Assembly (NCBI GenBank): GCA_017447805.1
Contig: JAFSMR010000001.1
Location: 1-36,370, forward strand
Source of the DNA: Kiritimatiellia bacterium
Lineage (GTDB): Bacteria; Verrucomicrobiota; Kiritimatiellia; RFP12; UBA1067
Reading direction: 5' to 3'
Length of the DNA stretch: 36,370 bases
The position numbers and the translations under genes were made by a program. Shown here piece after piece: positions 1-5,610 of this stretch (the first letter of the stretch is position 1; the number at the start of each line of letters is the position of its first letter). The notes under the pieces were generated by a model. That model was given only the letters and a program-made list of their open reading frames with translations. It did no database searches and was not told the origin of the DNA.

Positions 1-99
1 AACCTTAATCTTGTCAAGATCCTCAAAATCAGAGTAAGATACCACCCTCTCCTTTGAAAAAGCAATCTTCAAAAGAGGTGTTAATGGCTGTAACTTCAT
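1..99 (-). CDS. Partial unknown protein, N terminus only (33 codons)
   Basis: Reading the minus strand from the ATG at 97-99, 33 codons stay open to the window edge. An AGGAAG Shine-Dalgarno lies eight bases upstream of the ATG, and a near-consensus promoter lies a further 30 bp upstream. The visible peptide starts MKLQPLTPLLKIAF and ends with an acidic stretch (SDFEDLDKIKV). No family can be named from so little. The call rests on the start, RBS and promoter arrangement. It would be the last minus-strand gene of the accessory island inside this window. Confidence 0.6.
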   Translation of the reverse strand, partial: MKLQPLTPLLKIAFSKERVVSYSDFEDLDKIKV

Positions 100-129
100 T
101 TTTTGTCTTCCTATTCAACATTTGCGCGT

Positions 130-159
130 ATTATACCATTTTCCCCCGGCTAGTGTCAA
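130..159 (-). promoter_or_regulatory. Sigma-70 type promoter for the left-edge gene
   Basis: On the minus strand TTGACA (154-159) is separated by 18 bp from TATAAT (130-135). The predicted start point is near 123, giving a leader of about 24 nt before the ATG at 99. Both boxes match consensus exactly. Confidence 0.8.
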
Positions 160-236
160 TAGAGTTAGATGCGGCGCAAGGCTCCGAATTTTTAATTAGC
201 CATGAAGAAAGCACGGGACACGGGACATGGGACATG

Positions 237-348
237 GAGTGGGTGAGTGAAGGAGTGGGTGAGTGAAGGAGTGGGTGAGTGAAGGAGTGGGTGAGTGAAG
301 GAGTGGGTAAGTGAAGGAGTGGGTGAGTGGTGGAGTGGGTGAGTGGTG
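237..348. repeat. Seven tandem copies of a 16-bp G-rich unit
   Basis: The unit GAGTGGGTGAGTGAAG starts at 237, 253, 269 and 285 exactly. It recurs with one change at 301 and ends GGTG instead of GAAG at 317 and 333. The array lies just beyond the 3' end of the S23-type gene. A related G-rich sequence in opposite orientation sits at that gene's 5' end (735-774). Confidence 0.9.
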
Positions 349-359
349 GAGTGAGGGAG

Positions 360-734
360 CTAGGAGTGGTGGGGTTTGGTTGGCCGAGCGTTTTTCTGGA
401 TGCTTTGAAGGAGATTTCGCAACTCGATCGATTCTTTAGACAGCAACTCAAGCCTTTCGCTACTTCCACAAACACCTACAAGAACTTTGAACCAATAACA
501 ACTCTCGTTCGCCTCTTTTACTGCTATTGCAATCTTATGAACAAAATCATCTCGACTTTCTGAACGATTTGCTTCATGATAATTAGCACCTATTGAACTT
601 GCACTCTTTCCAAGCTGATAAGCAATCACCTTTGTTGATACATCGTATGGTAAATCTCGCAAAAACAGAAACACTGCAACAGCAAATCTAGTTGTTCTCG
701 CTTCCAATTCTTCCCTAAATTCACGATTCGTCAT
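360..734 (-). CDS. Four-helix bundle protein (S23 / 23S rRNA intervening-sequence type)
   Basis: The 124-aa protein has the hallmarks of the S23 family (PF05635/TIGR02436): an amphipathic first helix, a second helix with QLGKSASSIGANYHEA (about residues 40-55), then a third helix with IAIAVKEANESCYWF (about 69-82). The family forms small helical bundles. It includes proteins encoded in 23S rRNA intervening sequences and the Avd subunit of diversity-generating retroelements, but no reverse transcriptase or template repeat is visible here. The start at 734 has a strong AAGGAG site that is itself part of a G-rich repeat. The last residues (RPTKPHHS) are coded by repeat-like sequence. Its biochemical role is unknown. 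Flanking inverted G-rich repeats suggest the gene and its flanks move as a unit (inference). Confidence 0.85.
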   Translation of the reverse strand: MTNREFREELEARTTRFAVAVFLFLRDLPYDVSTKVIAYQLGKSASSIGANYHEANRSESRDDFVHKIAIAVKEANESCYWFKVLVGVCGSSERLELLSKESIELRNLLQSIQKNARPTKPHHS

Positions 735-774
735 TCTCTCTCCTTCACTCCATCACTCACCCATTCCATCACTT
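735..774. repeat. G-rich repeat in inverted orientation to the 237-348 array
   Basis: On the minus strand this reads as GGGTGAGTGATGG and GGAGTGAAGGAG type units, the same word family as the 16-bp array at 237-348 but on the opposite strand. It supplies the Shine-Dalgarno site of the S23-type gene and the last codons (LSDGMGE) and stop codon of the next gene. Confidence 0.75.
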
Positions 775-1547
775 AGCGTAGCGTGGGAGCGGGCGATTTT
801 ATCAATACTTTTGAACTTGTAGATATGGCCGAGGAAAGCTTCCACTACTTTTTGGACTTCCGGTGAAGGATATCTACTTTGAACAAAATTGATTCTGGAA
901 ATAATCTCCATGAGAATACGCGAGCATTCTTTCTTGAGCTTAGATGTGTCTACTCCATGCAAAGGGATTTTGCCTTGAATCTTTAAATTCTTCTTCACGA
1001 TTTTGCGGCGTGCACTTTCAAAGGTGCGAGCTCTCTCTAGCGCATCCATCTCATCCTGGGCTTTTTTCAACTCTGATACCAAAACATTTAAGCCAATCCC
1101 ATTAATCGATGCGCGGAAGCGTTTCGTTTCTTCTTCGTTAAGATACTTTTCTAGTTGCGTAAGCCTACGGACAAAGCCGTCAATTTCTGTGCGAGTCTTT
1201 CGGACTATCCTAGGCCTATAGAGTCCGAAAGCTTTGAGATTTTCGGCATGGAGCCGAAATTGGGTATTAAGCGGCATTTTTAGGAAACCGCGCATATTTT
1301 CAATGAAGGATAAAAGGAAATTTTTTCTTACTTTATACAATGTTTGAATAGGCTTTGTCTCTTCATGGCTTCGCGGCATAGTAGTAAACTTCTTAAGAGA
1401 CGAGTATGCCTCGTTAAGCTCGACTGCTTCTTTTGTAATCATCAGCAACTCTTCCTTGCCTTTAATGAAGGCAAGAACAGTATCGATATATTCCTTGAAG
1501 GCATTAATCGACAGCCGAGCGCCGTGGTATTTGGGAATTGTTAACAT
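753..1547 (-). CDS. Hypothetical all-helical protein, 264 aa
   Basis: I do not recognise this protein with certainty. It is rich in K, E and L, has no signal peptide or membrane segment, and is predicted almost wholly alpha-helical, with possible coiled coil around residues 125-190. It resembles in style the DUF6261-like helical proteins of Bacteroidota, but no diagnostic motif is visible. The ATG at 1545-1547 follows AAGG at about five bases. The final seven residues and the stop codon lie in a G-rich repeat, so the native C terminus may have been replaced when the repeat and S23 gene arrived. It lies between two repeat tracts in the accessory island. Confidence 0.65.
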   Translation of the reverse strand: MLTIPKYHGARLSINAFKEYIDTVLAFIKGKEELLMITKEAVELNEAYSSLKKFTTMPRSHEETKPIQTLYKVRKNFLLSFIENMRGFLKMPLNTQFRLHAENLKAFGLYRPRIVRKTRTEIDGFVRRLTQLEKYLNEEETKRFRASINGIGLNVLVSELKKAQDEMDALERARTFESARRKIVKKNLKIQGKIPLHGVDTSKLKKECSRILMEIISRINFVQSRYPSPEVQKVVEAFLGHIYKFKSIDKIARSHATLSDGMGE

Positions 1548-1557
1548 CTAACCTTGT

Positions 1558-1645
1558 AGAGTTAGGAGTTAGAAGTTAGGAGTTAGGAGTTAGGAGTTAG
1601 AAGTTGGAAGAGAGAGTTGGAGTTACGAGTTGGAGTTGGAGAATG
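1558..1645. repeat. Heptanucleotide-based tandem repeat (GTTAGGA / GTTGGAG words)
   Basis: The plus strand is a run of AGTTAGG, AGTTAGA and AGTTGGA words in tandem, depleted of C. Similar tracts occur at 3650-3680, 4732-4985, 5640-5660 and 8455-8490. All are G/T/A-rich on the plus strand, in gaps next to minus-strand genes. They resemble the short tandemly repeated repetitive sequences known from other bacteria. Confidence 0.8.
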
Positions 1646-1697
1646 GTGGGTTTCTGTTTTTTAGTTGTGAGTTGGAACGATTTAGAGGTTAATTACT

Positions 1698-1907
1698 CGT
1701 CAAAGTTAGGTTTTACTTTCTGGCGGAGGTTGCGACGGCCGTCAAAGATAGGTTTCACTTTCCGGCGGGGCTTGCATCACTCGTCAAAGATAGGTTTCAC
1801 TTTCTCGCGGAGGTTGCAGAGCTCGTCAAAGATACGTTTCACTTTCTTGCGAAGGTTGCGGCGGCCGTCAAATGTAGGTTTCACTTTGTGGTGGGGGTTG
1901 CGACCGG
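1698..1907. repeat. Five contiguous 42-bp direct repeats
   Basis: Units begin with CGTCAAA at 1698, 1740, 1782, 1824 and 1866, exactly 42 bp apart, and share a core TAGGTTTCACTTTC followed by GCGGAGGTTGC-like sequence. The period is 14 codons. The plus strand is open through all five units (14-aa motif SKIGFTFxRRLxxx). One minus frame reads NLRxKVKPxFDE but meets a stop in the third unit. There are no spacers, so this is not a CRISPR. The array lies directly beyond the stop codon of the wHTH-ATPase-like gene. Confidence 0.9.
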
Positions 1908-1912
1908 CGCGA

Positions 1913-3154
1913 CTAGAGGATTATGAGTTGGCCGCGGCGTGCAAACGAGCGTTTGAGGCGCTCGAGGATTTTCGCGGCGTCCTGCGGCGCAAGCCAATTG
2001 AGTGGCGAATTCCACACGACATGGAGAGGCGCGGAATGTTCGTTCATTGCACAGACGAATGATGCGAGAAATAGAATCTTTTCATCATTGCCGATATATT
2101 TGAACGGAGTGCCGGAGGAATCCAGTTCTCCGCAGTAGTGCACGGCTAGGTAGCTAGCGCCATCCTCTTCTTTTTCCAGCGAGAAATCCTTGATTGGCGT
2201 ATAGACTGCGCGAATGGCGTTCATCATTGTGCGGCGGAGAATCGGCTTACTGCCGCATTGGAGAGCGATGTAAGAAGCGAGATTCGCGAATGGGAGGTCG
2301 ACCGGCGCATTATTTTCGAGGCGGAATGCGCCATCCATGAGGAATGGATCCGGGGCGAGGAGCCACATATTGCGCAATTTCCGCCGGACCTCCTGAACAA
2401 GTGCGCTATCGGTGGCTGATTGCGCTTCAGAAATGGCAAAAGCATCTTCGCCGAGGTTGCCGCGCTCGAGAATTTGGCGGCAATTTGCATATACTCCTTC
2501 ATCTACGACCCGTACTTGGCGTCCTTTGCGAATGAGAGAAAGCGTATAGGTCAGGCTCGCACAGTCCTCGGAAGAAAGAGAGAGTGAAATAACTGTTGGG
2601 CGGGCCTCATTTATCCATGCATACGGAATACTTGCGGGACTTGAGCCATTTGCGGCGTATGAAAGCACCTTAAAGGCGTTCATGACGCACGAATTTTTTG
2701 CCGCAAATCCCCCTTCTAGAATCGTAAATCTATCAAACATCAGGTCGAAGGAGCCGGCATTTGCCCAGTTTTCGATCCTAAGGCCCGCTATTGCCGGACG
2801 GTGAATACGCGGCAATTCCACAATCGGTTGGGGATTTATTGCGTAAACGGTGCCGTTATTAGAAGTTCCGGCGATACTTTGGTCTAGGACTATCTTAAGA
2901 TAGCCTTTCTCCTTGAGGCTTCGAATAGCCTTGGCGAGGGTGTTGCGTCCGATATGAAATTCCTCTATGAGTCCGCGCCAATAAGGGATCACGGTATTAT
3001 TCGACTTATCCATACGCTTTTTAAGCGCATCGAAAATTATCTCATCGAAGTTATCCGGCAGGCGTTTTGGACGCCCCTTTGGACGGCCCGTCCAGCGGTG
3101 TGGACGAGGCGTCGATTTGGGTTCATCGAAGAGGATTTGGGCGGGTAGACCCAT
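1913..3154 (-). CDS. Winged-helix protein fused to a degenerate AAA_21/RecF-like ATPase domain
   Basis: The 413-aa protein has three parts. Residues 15-32 are basic with GRPKGRPKR, which resembles an AT-hook. Residues 35-105 look like a winged helix (helices DEIIFDALKKRM and IGRNTLAKAIRSLKEKGYL followed by a hairpin). Residues 115-413 follow the layout of AAA_21/RecF-like ATPases: GLRIENWANAGSFDLMFDRF, a P-loop position at 148-155, a mid-region LLAPDPFLMDG, a signature position at 354-358, and a Walker B position near 378-384. The ATPase motifs are all altered. The P-loop reads GGFAAKNS (the lysine position is N154), Walker B D-E is N382-S383, and the chain ends before a switch histidine. A nucleotide-independent DNA-binding regulator is the simplest inference. 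No clear Shine-Dalgarno precedes the ATG at 3154. Family identity is inferred from pattern, not from a search. Confidence 0.7.
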   Translation of the reverse strand: MGLPAQILFDEPKSTPRPHRWTGRPKGRPKRLPDNFDEIIFDALKKRMDKSNNTVIPYWRGLIEEFHIGRNTLAKAIRSLKEKGYLKIVLDQSIAGTSNNGTVYAINPQPIVELPRIHRPAIAGLRIENWANAGSFDLMFDRFTILEGGFAAKNSCVMNAFKVLSYAANGSSPASIPYAWINEARPTVISLSLSSEDCASLTYTLSLIRKGRQVRVVDEGVYANCRQILERGNLGEDAFAISEAQSATDSALVQEVRRKLRNMWLLAPDPFLMDGAFRLENNAPVDLPFANLASYIALQCGSKPILRRTMMNAIRAVYTPIKDFSLEKEEDGASYLAVHYCGELDSSGTPFKYIGNDEKILFLASFVCAMNEHSAPLHVVWNSPLNWLAPQDAAKILERLKRSFARRGQLIIL

Positions 3155-3283
3155 GGTTTTAATTAAATTAGGCGGCGCTCCGCGGTCGTCAAGTATCCAC
3201 TATACTTGGCGCTTTCGGCCCTCACGAGGGGCCGTAACCTTGCTGATACCAACCATTTTTGATGCTAGTTCGTGTCAACAGCG

Positions 3284-3302
3284 AATAATATACCATATTA
3301 TT
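3284..3302. promoter_or_regulatory. AT-rich perfect palindrome, candidate operator
   Basis: AATAATAT-ACC-ATATTATT has perfect 8-bp arms around a 3-bp centre. It overlaps a TATATT -10-like hexamer on the minus strand (3287-3292) about 130 bp upstream of the wHTH-ATPase-like gene. A second copy lies at 3436-3454. Confidence 0.55.
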
Positions 3303-3422
3303 AGCAAGAAAATTACTCAAAACACCCCAATTTTAAAGGATAATATTAATCTTTGACTATTCGCCAAATAGATCTCTTATAACCCCCAATCCCAAATAGC
3401 CCCTTTTTTTAGATATTCGCCC

Positions 3423-3454
3423 TTGCCGTAGTGCAAACAATATGGTATATTATT
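3423..3454 (+). promoter_or_regulatory. Candidate plus-strand promoter overlapped by a second copy of the palindrome
   Basis: TTGCCG (3423-3428), a 17-bp spacer and TATATT (3446-3451) face right. The sequence 3436-3454 reads AACAATAT-GGT-ATATTATT, the 3284-3302 palindrome with one arm mismatch, and both copies continue into TTAGCA. No gene follows on the plus strand. The next 150 bp form several possible stems. Confidence 0.4.
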
Positions 3455-3536
3455 AGCATCGAGGCTATAGCGAAGCGGGGGGCCGGGCTAGGCTAGAAGT
3501 CTAGCGCACGCAATATTGCGCCGCGGAGCGCGCTGT
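3455..3536 (+). other. Non-coding, stem-rich stretch after the candidate promoter
   Basis: No open frame of gene quality is present on either strand. Short inverted repeats include GCTAG-AAGT-CTAGC and a GCAATATTGC palindrome set in G/C-rich sequence. With the upstream candidate promoter and the following strong hairpin (3568-3603), it could be a small RNA, but nothing identifies a known class. Confidence 0.3.
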
Positions 3537-3604
3537 TAGTGAAAACAACTTGAACAAGTTGGGACAACTTCATATCGCGGGCTAACTTGCCCGCGATATG
3601 AAGA
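3537..3604. repeat. REP-like palindromic element, copy A
   Basis: A segment of ACAACTTG-type repeats (from about 3541) precedes a perfect 15-bp stem with a 6-nt loop: CTTCATATCGCGGGC at 3568-3582 and its complement at 3589-3603, loop TAACTT. Two further copies flank the recombinase and the GxxExxY gene (6711-6772 and 6791-6857), with the same order of parts and the same loop. Confidence 0.85.
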
Positions 3605-3782
3605 GTTTACCATGTAGGGGTTGTTATTTAATGCTGAGTCGCAAAGTCGCAGAGAGTTGGAGTTGGAGAGGGGTGGGTTTTTAATTAACCATGTAGAACA
3701 GGTAGAAACAGGTAGATTTGTACAAGCGCTTTCAGCGCTTCTACATGCTCTACATGATATATAAGATACGAATTGCGGGTCG
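3605..3782. other. Gene-free gap with G-rich repeat fragments
   Basis: This completes the roughly 630-bp gene-free stretch 3155-3782. It holds GAGTTGGAGTTGGAGAGG-type words near 3654 and AGGTAGA-type words near 3690-3715. No start/RBS combination or tRNA is seen. Confidence 0.5.
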
Positions 3783-4460
3783 CTAGAGCATTGATTGGAT
3801 CACATCCACGGCAATATGTTGGCAGATGGTCTTTACATTTGTCCAGTTGCGATACTCCGCTACAAGATTTTTGTACTCTTCGAGATTCGTATCGTCCAAA
3901 TCGAAAGGCAATGGATTGGAAAGTTGTTTTGCCAACTGCATTAAAGGAGACTCCCCGTTCGGCTGCGGATACAATTCATCAAACTTAAACAGTGCCGACT
4001 TAACACCGTCGTCGCCCAATCTTTTCGCGAGAGCAACAAAATCCAGATAGTCGCGCGTCGCATTTCGCTTGAGAATCAGAACCGCTTTTATCCTAAGCAT
4101 CTCTGCTTGGGTCGGAACTGTTATTGCTTCGCCGTTAATTTCAATCGACTGCGTTTCGAGTGGTGCGCTTCTTATCAACTGCCGAACACCAGTCTCGATT
4201 CCATCTAAAGATCCCAATATCAATACAGGCCGCCTTACTCTTGCCGTCTTCCAGCCAGCGACAGCTTCAAGCGAGGCGAGAACATCATCAAATCGCTCCT
4301 TGAGATTGCCAAGCGTATGATCATGGTCAAAGGAGATTCGGTGGTGCGCATATGCTGCCGCTGCTGTACCGCCAACAAGAACAGCTTCAGGGATAATCTT
4401 CTGCAAGTGTGCCGCAGAAGAAAGCAACGCATCCCAATCAGACATTGAATCTTTCAACAT
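3783..4460 (-). CDS. Nucleotidyltransferase, AbiEii-toxin-like
   Basis: The 225-aa protein has the nucleotidyltransferase fingerprint LVGGTAAAAYAHHRISFDHDH: GG at 30-31, then D45-x-D47. This arrangement is typical of AbiEii-type and related minimal nucleotidyltransferases, which in toxin-antitoxin pairs add nucleotides to RNA or protein targets. The start at 4460 is chosen because GGAG lies five bases upstream; starts at 4499 or 4445 are possible. It overlaps the end of the small upstream gene, so the two are translationally coupled, as in toxin-antitoxin pairs. The target and the toxin role are inference. It could instead be one of the uncharacterised nucleotidyltransferases scattered in bacterial islands. 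Confidence 0.75.
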   Translation of the reverse strand: MLKDSMSDWDALLSSAAHLQKIIPEAVLVGGTAAAAYAHHRISFDHDHTLGNLKERFDDVLASLEAVAGWKTARVRRPVLILGSLDGIETGVRQLIRSAPLETQSIEINGEAITVPTQAEMLRIKAVLILKRNATRDYLDFVALAKRLGDDGVKSALFKFDELYPQPNGESPLMQLAKQLSNPLPFDLDDTNLEEYKNLVAEYRNWTNVKTICQHIAVDVIQSML

Positions 4461-4662
4461 ACAAACTCCAAAAGTGATATTTCTGATCAAAGATGTCATT
4501 CATGTGCGCGGCGCAAACCTTCTTGACTCGCTTAGCGAGTTCTACCTTTTGCATTACGGCATCCCTAAGAAACGCCCAATCAGAGCGTCCTCCACGATCA
4601 ATTATATCGTCTATAGCAACGCTACTCAATGACCTTTCGTCAGATATATGCCTATGTACCAT
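4438..4662 (-). CDS. Small protein upstream of the nucleotidyltransferase, possible antitoxin
   Basis: The 74-aa protein starts at ATG 4662 (MVHRHISDERSL) and contains DDIIDRGGRSDWAFLRDAV, a helical basic-acidic segment. The open frame extends upstream to a TTG at 4716, but that TTG is the first three bases of a TTGACC -35 box and the frame crosses TATAAT, so the upstream codons cannot be translated from this promoter. It overlaps the nucleotidyltransferase by 23 bp. Position, size and coupling fit an antitoxin, but it has no DNA-binding motif I can name. Confidence 0.6.
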   Translation of the reverse strand: MVHRHISDERSLSSVAIDDIIDRGGRSDWAFLRDAVMQKVELAKRVKKVCAAHMNDIFDQKYHFWSLYVERFNV

Positions 4663-4686
4663 GTCAGCAATCAACTTTGTGCGGGT

Positions 4687-4716
4687 ATTATAGCATATTT
4701 TGCCAAGAGAGGTCAA
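4687..4716 (-). promoter_or_regulatory. Promoter of the two-gene nucleotidyltransferase operon
   Basis: TTGACC (4711-4716), an 18-bp spacer and TATAAT (4687-4692) on the minus strand. The start point is predicted near 4680, about 18 nt before the ATG at 4662. It fixes the start of the small gene. Confidence 0.8.
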
Positions 4717-4731
4717 GGGAGGGTTTTTAGT

Positions 4732-4985
4732 TGTAGTGTGTAGTCGTAGTTGTAGAGTGGTGGGGGAGAGAGTTAGAAGTTAGAAGTTAGGAGTTAGGAG
4801 TTGGGAGGTTGGCCGTGTAGAGGGGGAGAGGGGGAGAGAGTTAGGAGTTAGAGGGGGAGTGAGGGAGTTAGGAGTTGGGAGGTTGGCCGTGTAGAGGGGG
4901 AGAGAGTTGGAGTTGGGAGTTGGAGGGGGAGAGAGTTGGAGTTGTAGTTGTAGAATGGTGGAGGTAGATTCTTAGTTGGAGTTGG
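4732..4985. repeat. Purine-rich short-repeat tract with a 41-bp direct duplication
   Basis: The tract consists of GAGTTAG, GAGTTGG, GTTGTAG and AGGGGGAGAG words on the plus strand. A 41-bp block is duplicated exactly at 4790-4830 and 4864-4904 (offset 74 bp); it contains GGTTGGCCGTGTAGAGGGGG. This fills the gap between the nucleotidyltransferase operon promoter and the next gene. No coding sequence is seen. Confidence 0.8.
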
Positions 4986-5014
4986 AGAGTGGATTTTAAT
5001 CATGAACAGGTAGA

Positions 5015-5215
5015 TTAGCCACGAAGCTCGGCGAGGATATTCTCGACAATATAGCCGTCACTCATAAGCTGCAGACCATACTTGGGGTCGGATAGCTGCT
5101 GCGCCGTCTTCGTTGAGTAATAGATATCAAGTGCTCTTTCTTCGTTTATCGAAAGCGCCGCTGCCAACGCCATTATGATCCTTGCCTCTTTTCGCCACAA
5201 CACATTATCCCTCAT
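5015..5215 (-). CDS. Small DUF3791-like protein
   Basis: The 66-aa protein contains the pattern ERALDIYYSTKTAQQLSDPKYGLQLMSDGYIVENIL in its second half, which I associate with the small DUF3791-type proteins that accompany DUF3990 proteins in toxin-antitoxin-like loci. GGAGG lies six bases before the ATG at 5215. It is the third gene of a three-gene unit whose middle member is reduced to a remnant. Its function is unknown. Confidence 0.65.
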   Translation of the reverse strand: MRDNVLWRKEARIIMALAAALSINEERALDIYYSTKTAQQLSDPKYGLQLMSDGYIVENILAELRG

Positions 5216-5227
5216 AGCAGCCCTCCA

Positions 5228-5323
5228 TCACAACTTCTTTGATCCAACGAAGCGAACGCATTCGTCAAGTATCTCCTGCTTGTGGATTACTTCTAAGACA
5301 GAGCCGTGGAATAGTCTGATCAT
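5228..5323 (-). pseudogene. DUF3990-like gene reduced to 31 codons by internal deletion
   Basis: The reading frame MIRLFHGSVLEVI... begins like DUF3990 proteins (M-x-LYHGS-x-x-x-V/I). Those proteins are normally well over 100 residues and continue with a glycine/tyrosine-rich core. Here, after about 13 residues, the sequence jumps to ILDECVRFVGSKKL, which looks like the family's C-terminal helix. The ATG overlaps the upstream stop as ATGA, and the next gene keeps its own RBS after this stop, so operon spacing is intact while the core is missing. The family assignment rests on a short N-terminal match. Confidence 0.5.
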
Positions 5324-5565
5324 CTTGCTGTCTCCCAATTGAGAAGCGATTCAACTGTATCATCAGCGACCCAGTCTATTCCCTGAGTGTGAAGAGCGTC
5401 ATAGTGGGACAACAATCTGTTGTGAATTAGATTTTGAGCCTTAAGTCGACGATATACTTCCCACGAAGGGATTTTCATCCGCTTCGCAGCTTTCTCAATC
5501 GCCATTACAGCGAAATGAATGTGTCGGTATTTATTTGCCCTATTCATTACCTGACTTTTCAACAT
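5320..5565 (-). CDS. Small DUF3791-like protein, first gene of the unit
   Basis: The 81-aa protein has FAVMAIEKAAKRMKIPSWEVYRRL followed by LLSHYDALHTQGIDWVADD, the layout of DUF3791 proteins (helix, then YDxLHTQGxxxxxxD). Two starts are possible: ATG 5565, only about five bases from the predicted transcription start, or ATG 5547 (MNRANKYRH). The stop codon overlaps the start of the DUF3990-like remnant. It probably served as a partner of the now deleted protein, so it may be a relic. Confidence 0.7.
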   Translation of the reverse strand: MLKSQVMNRANKYRHIHFAVMAIEKAAKRMKIPSWEVYRRLKAQNLIHNRLLSHYDALHTQGIDWVADDTVESLLNWETAR

Positions 5566-5577
5566 TAGTATGCTCGT

Positions 5578-5607
5578 ATTATATCATTTTCTTACACTTG
5601 ATGTCAA
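5578..5607 (-). promoter_or_regulatory. Promoter of the DUF3791/DUF3990-like unit
   Basis: TTGACA (5602-5607), 18-bp spacer, TATAAT (5578-5583) on the minus strand. The start point falls at about 5570-5571, leaving a leader of about five bases if ATG 5565 is used. Confidence 0.8.
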
Positions 5608-5610
5608 TAG

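Noticed and set aside
131..475. Minus-strand frame rich in THPLLHSPTPSLTHS repeats
   Set aside because: It is a translation of the 16-bp tandem array and of the promoter region; no RBS, and it overlaps the S23-type gene.
1698..1907. Possible CRISPR array
   Set aside because: Units are contiguous without unique spacers, and no cas genes are present.
1604..2062. Plus-strand 152-codon frame across the 42-bp repeats
   Set aside because: No convincing RBS, composition of a repeat translation, and it runs into the antisense of the wHTH-ATPase-like gene. Kept only as an observation on the repeat.
4663..4716. N-terminal extension of the possible antitoxin from TTG 4716
   Set aside because: These codons coincide with the -35 and -10 boxes, so they would not be transcribed from that promoter.
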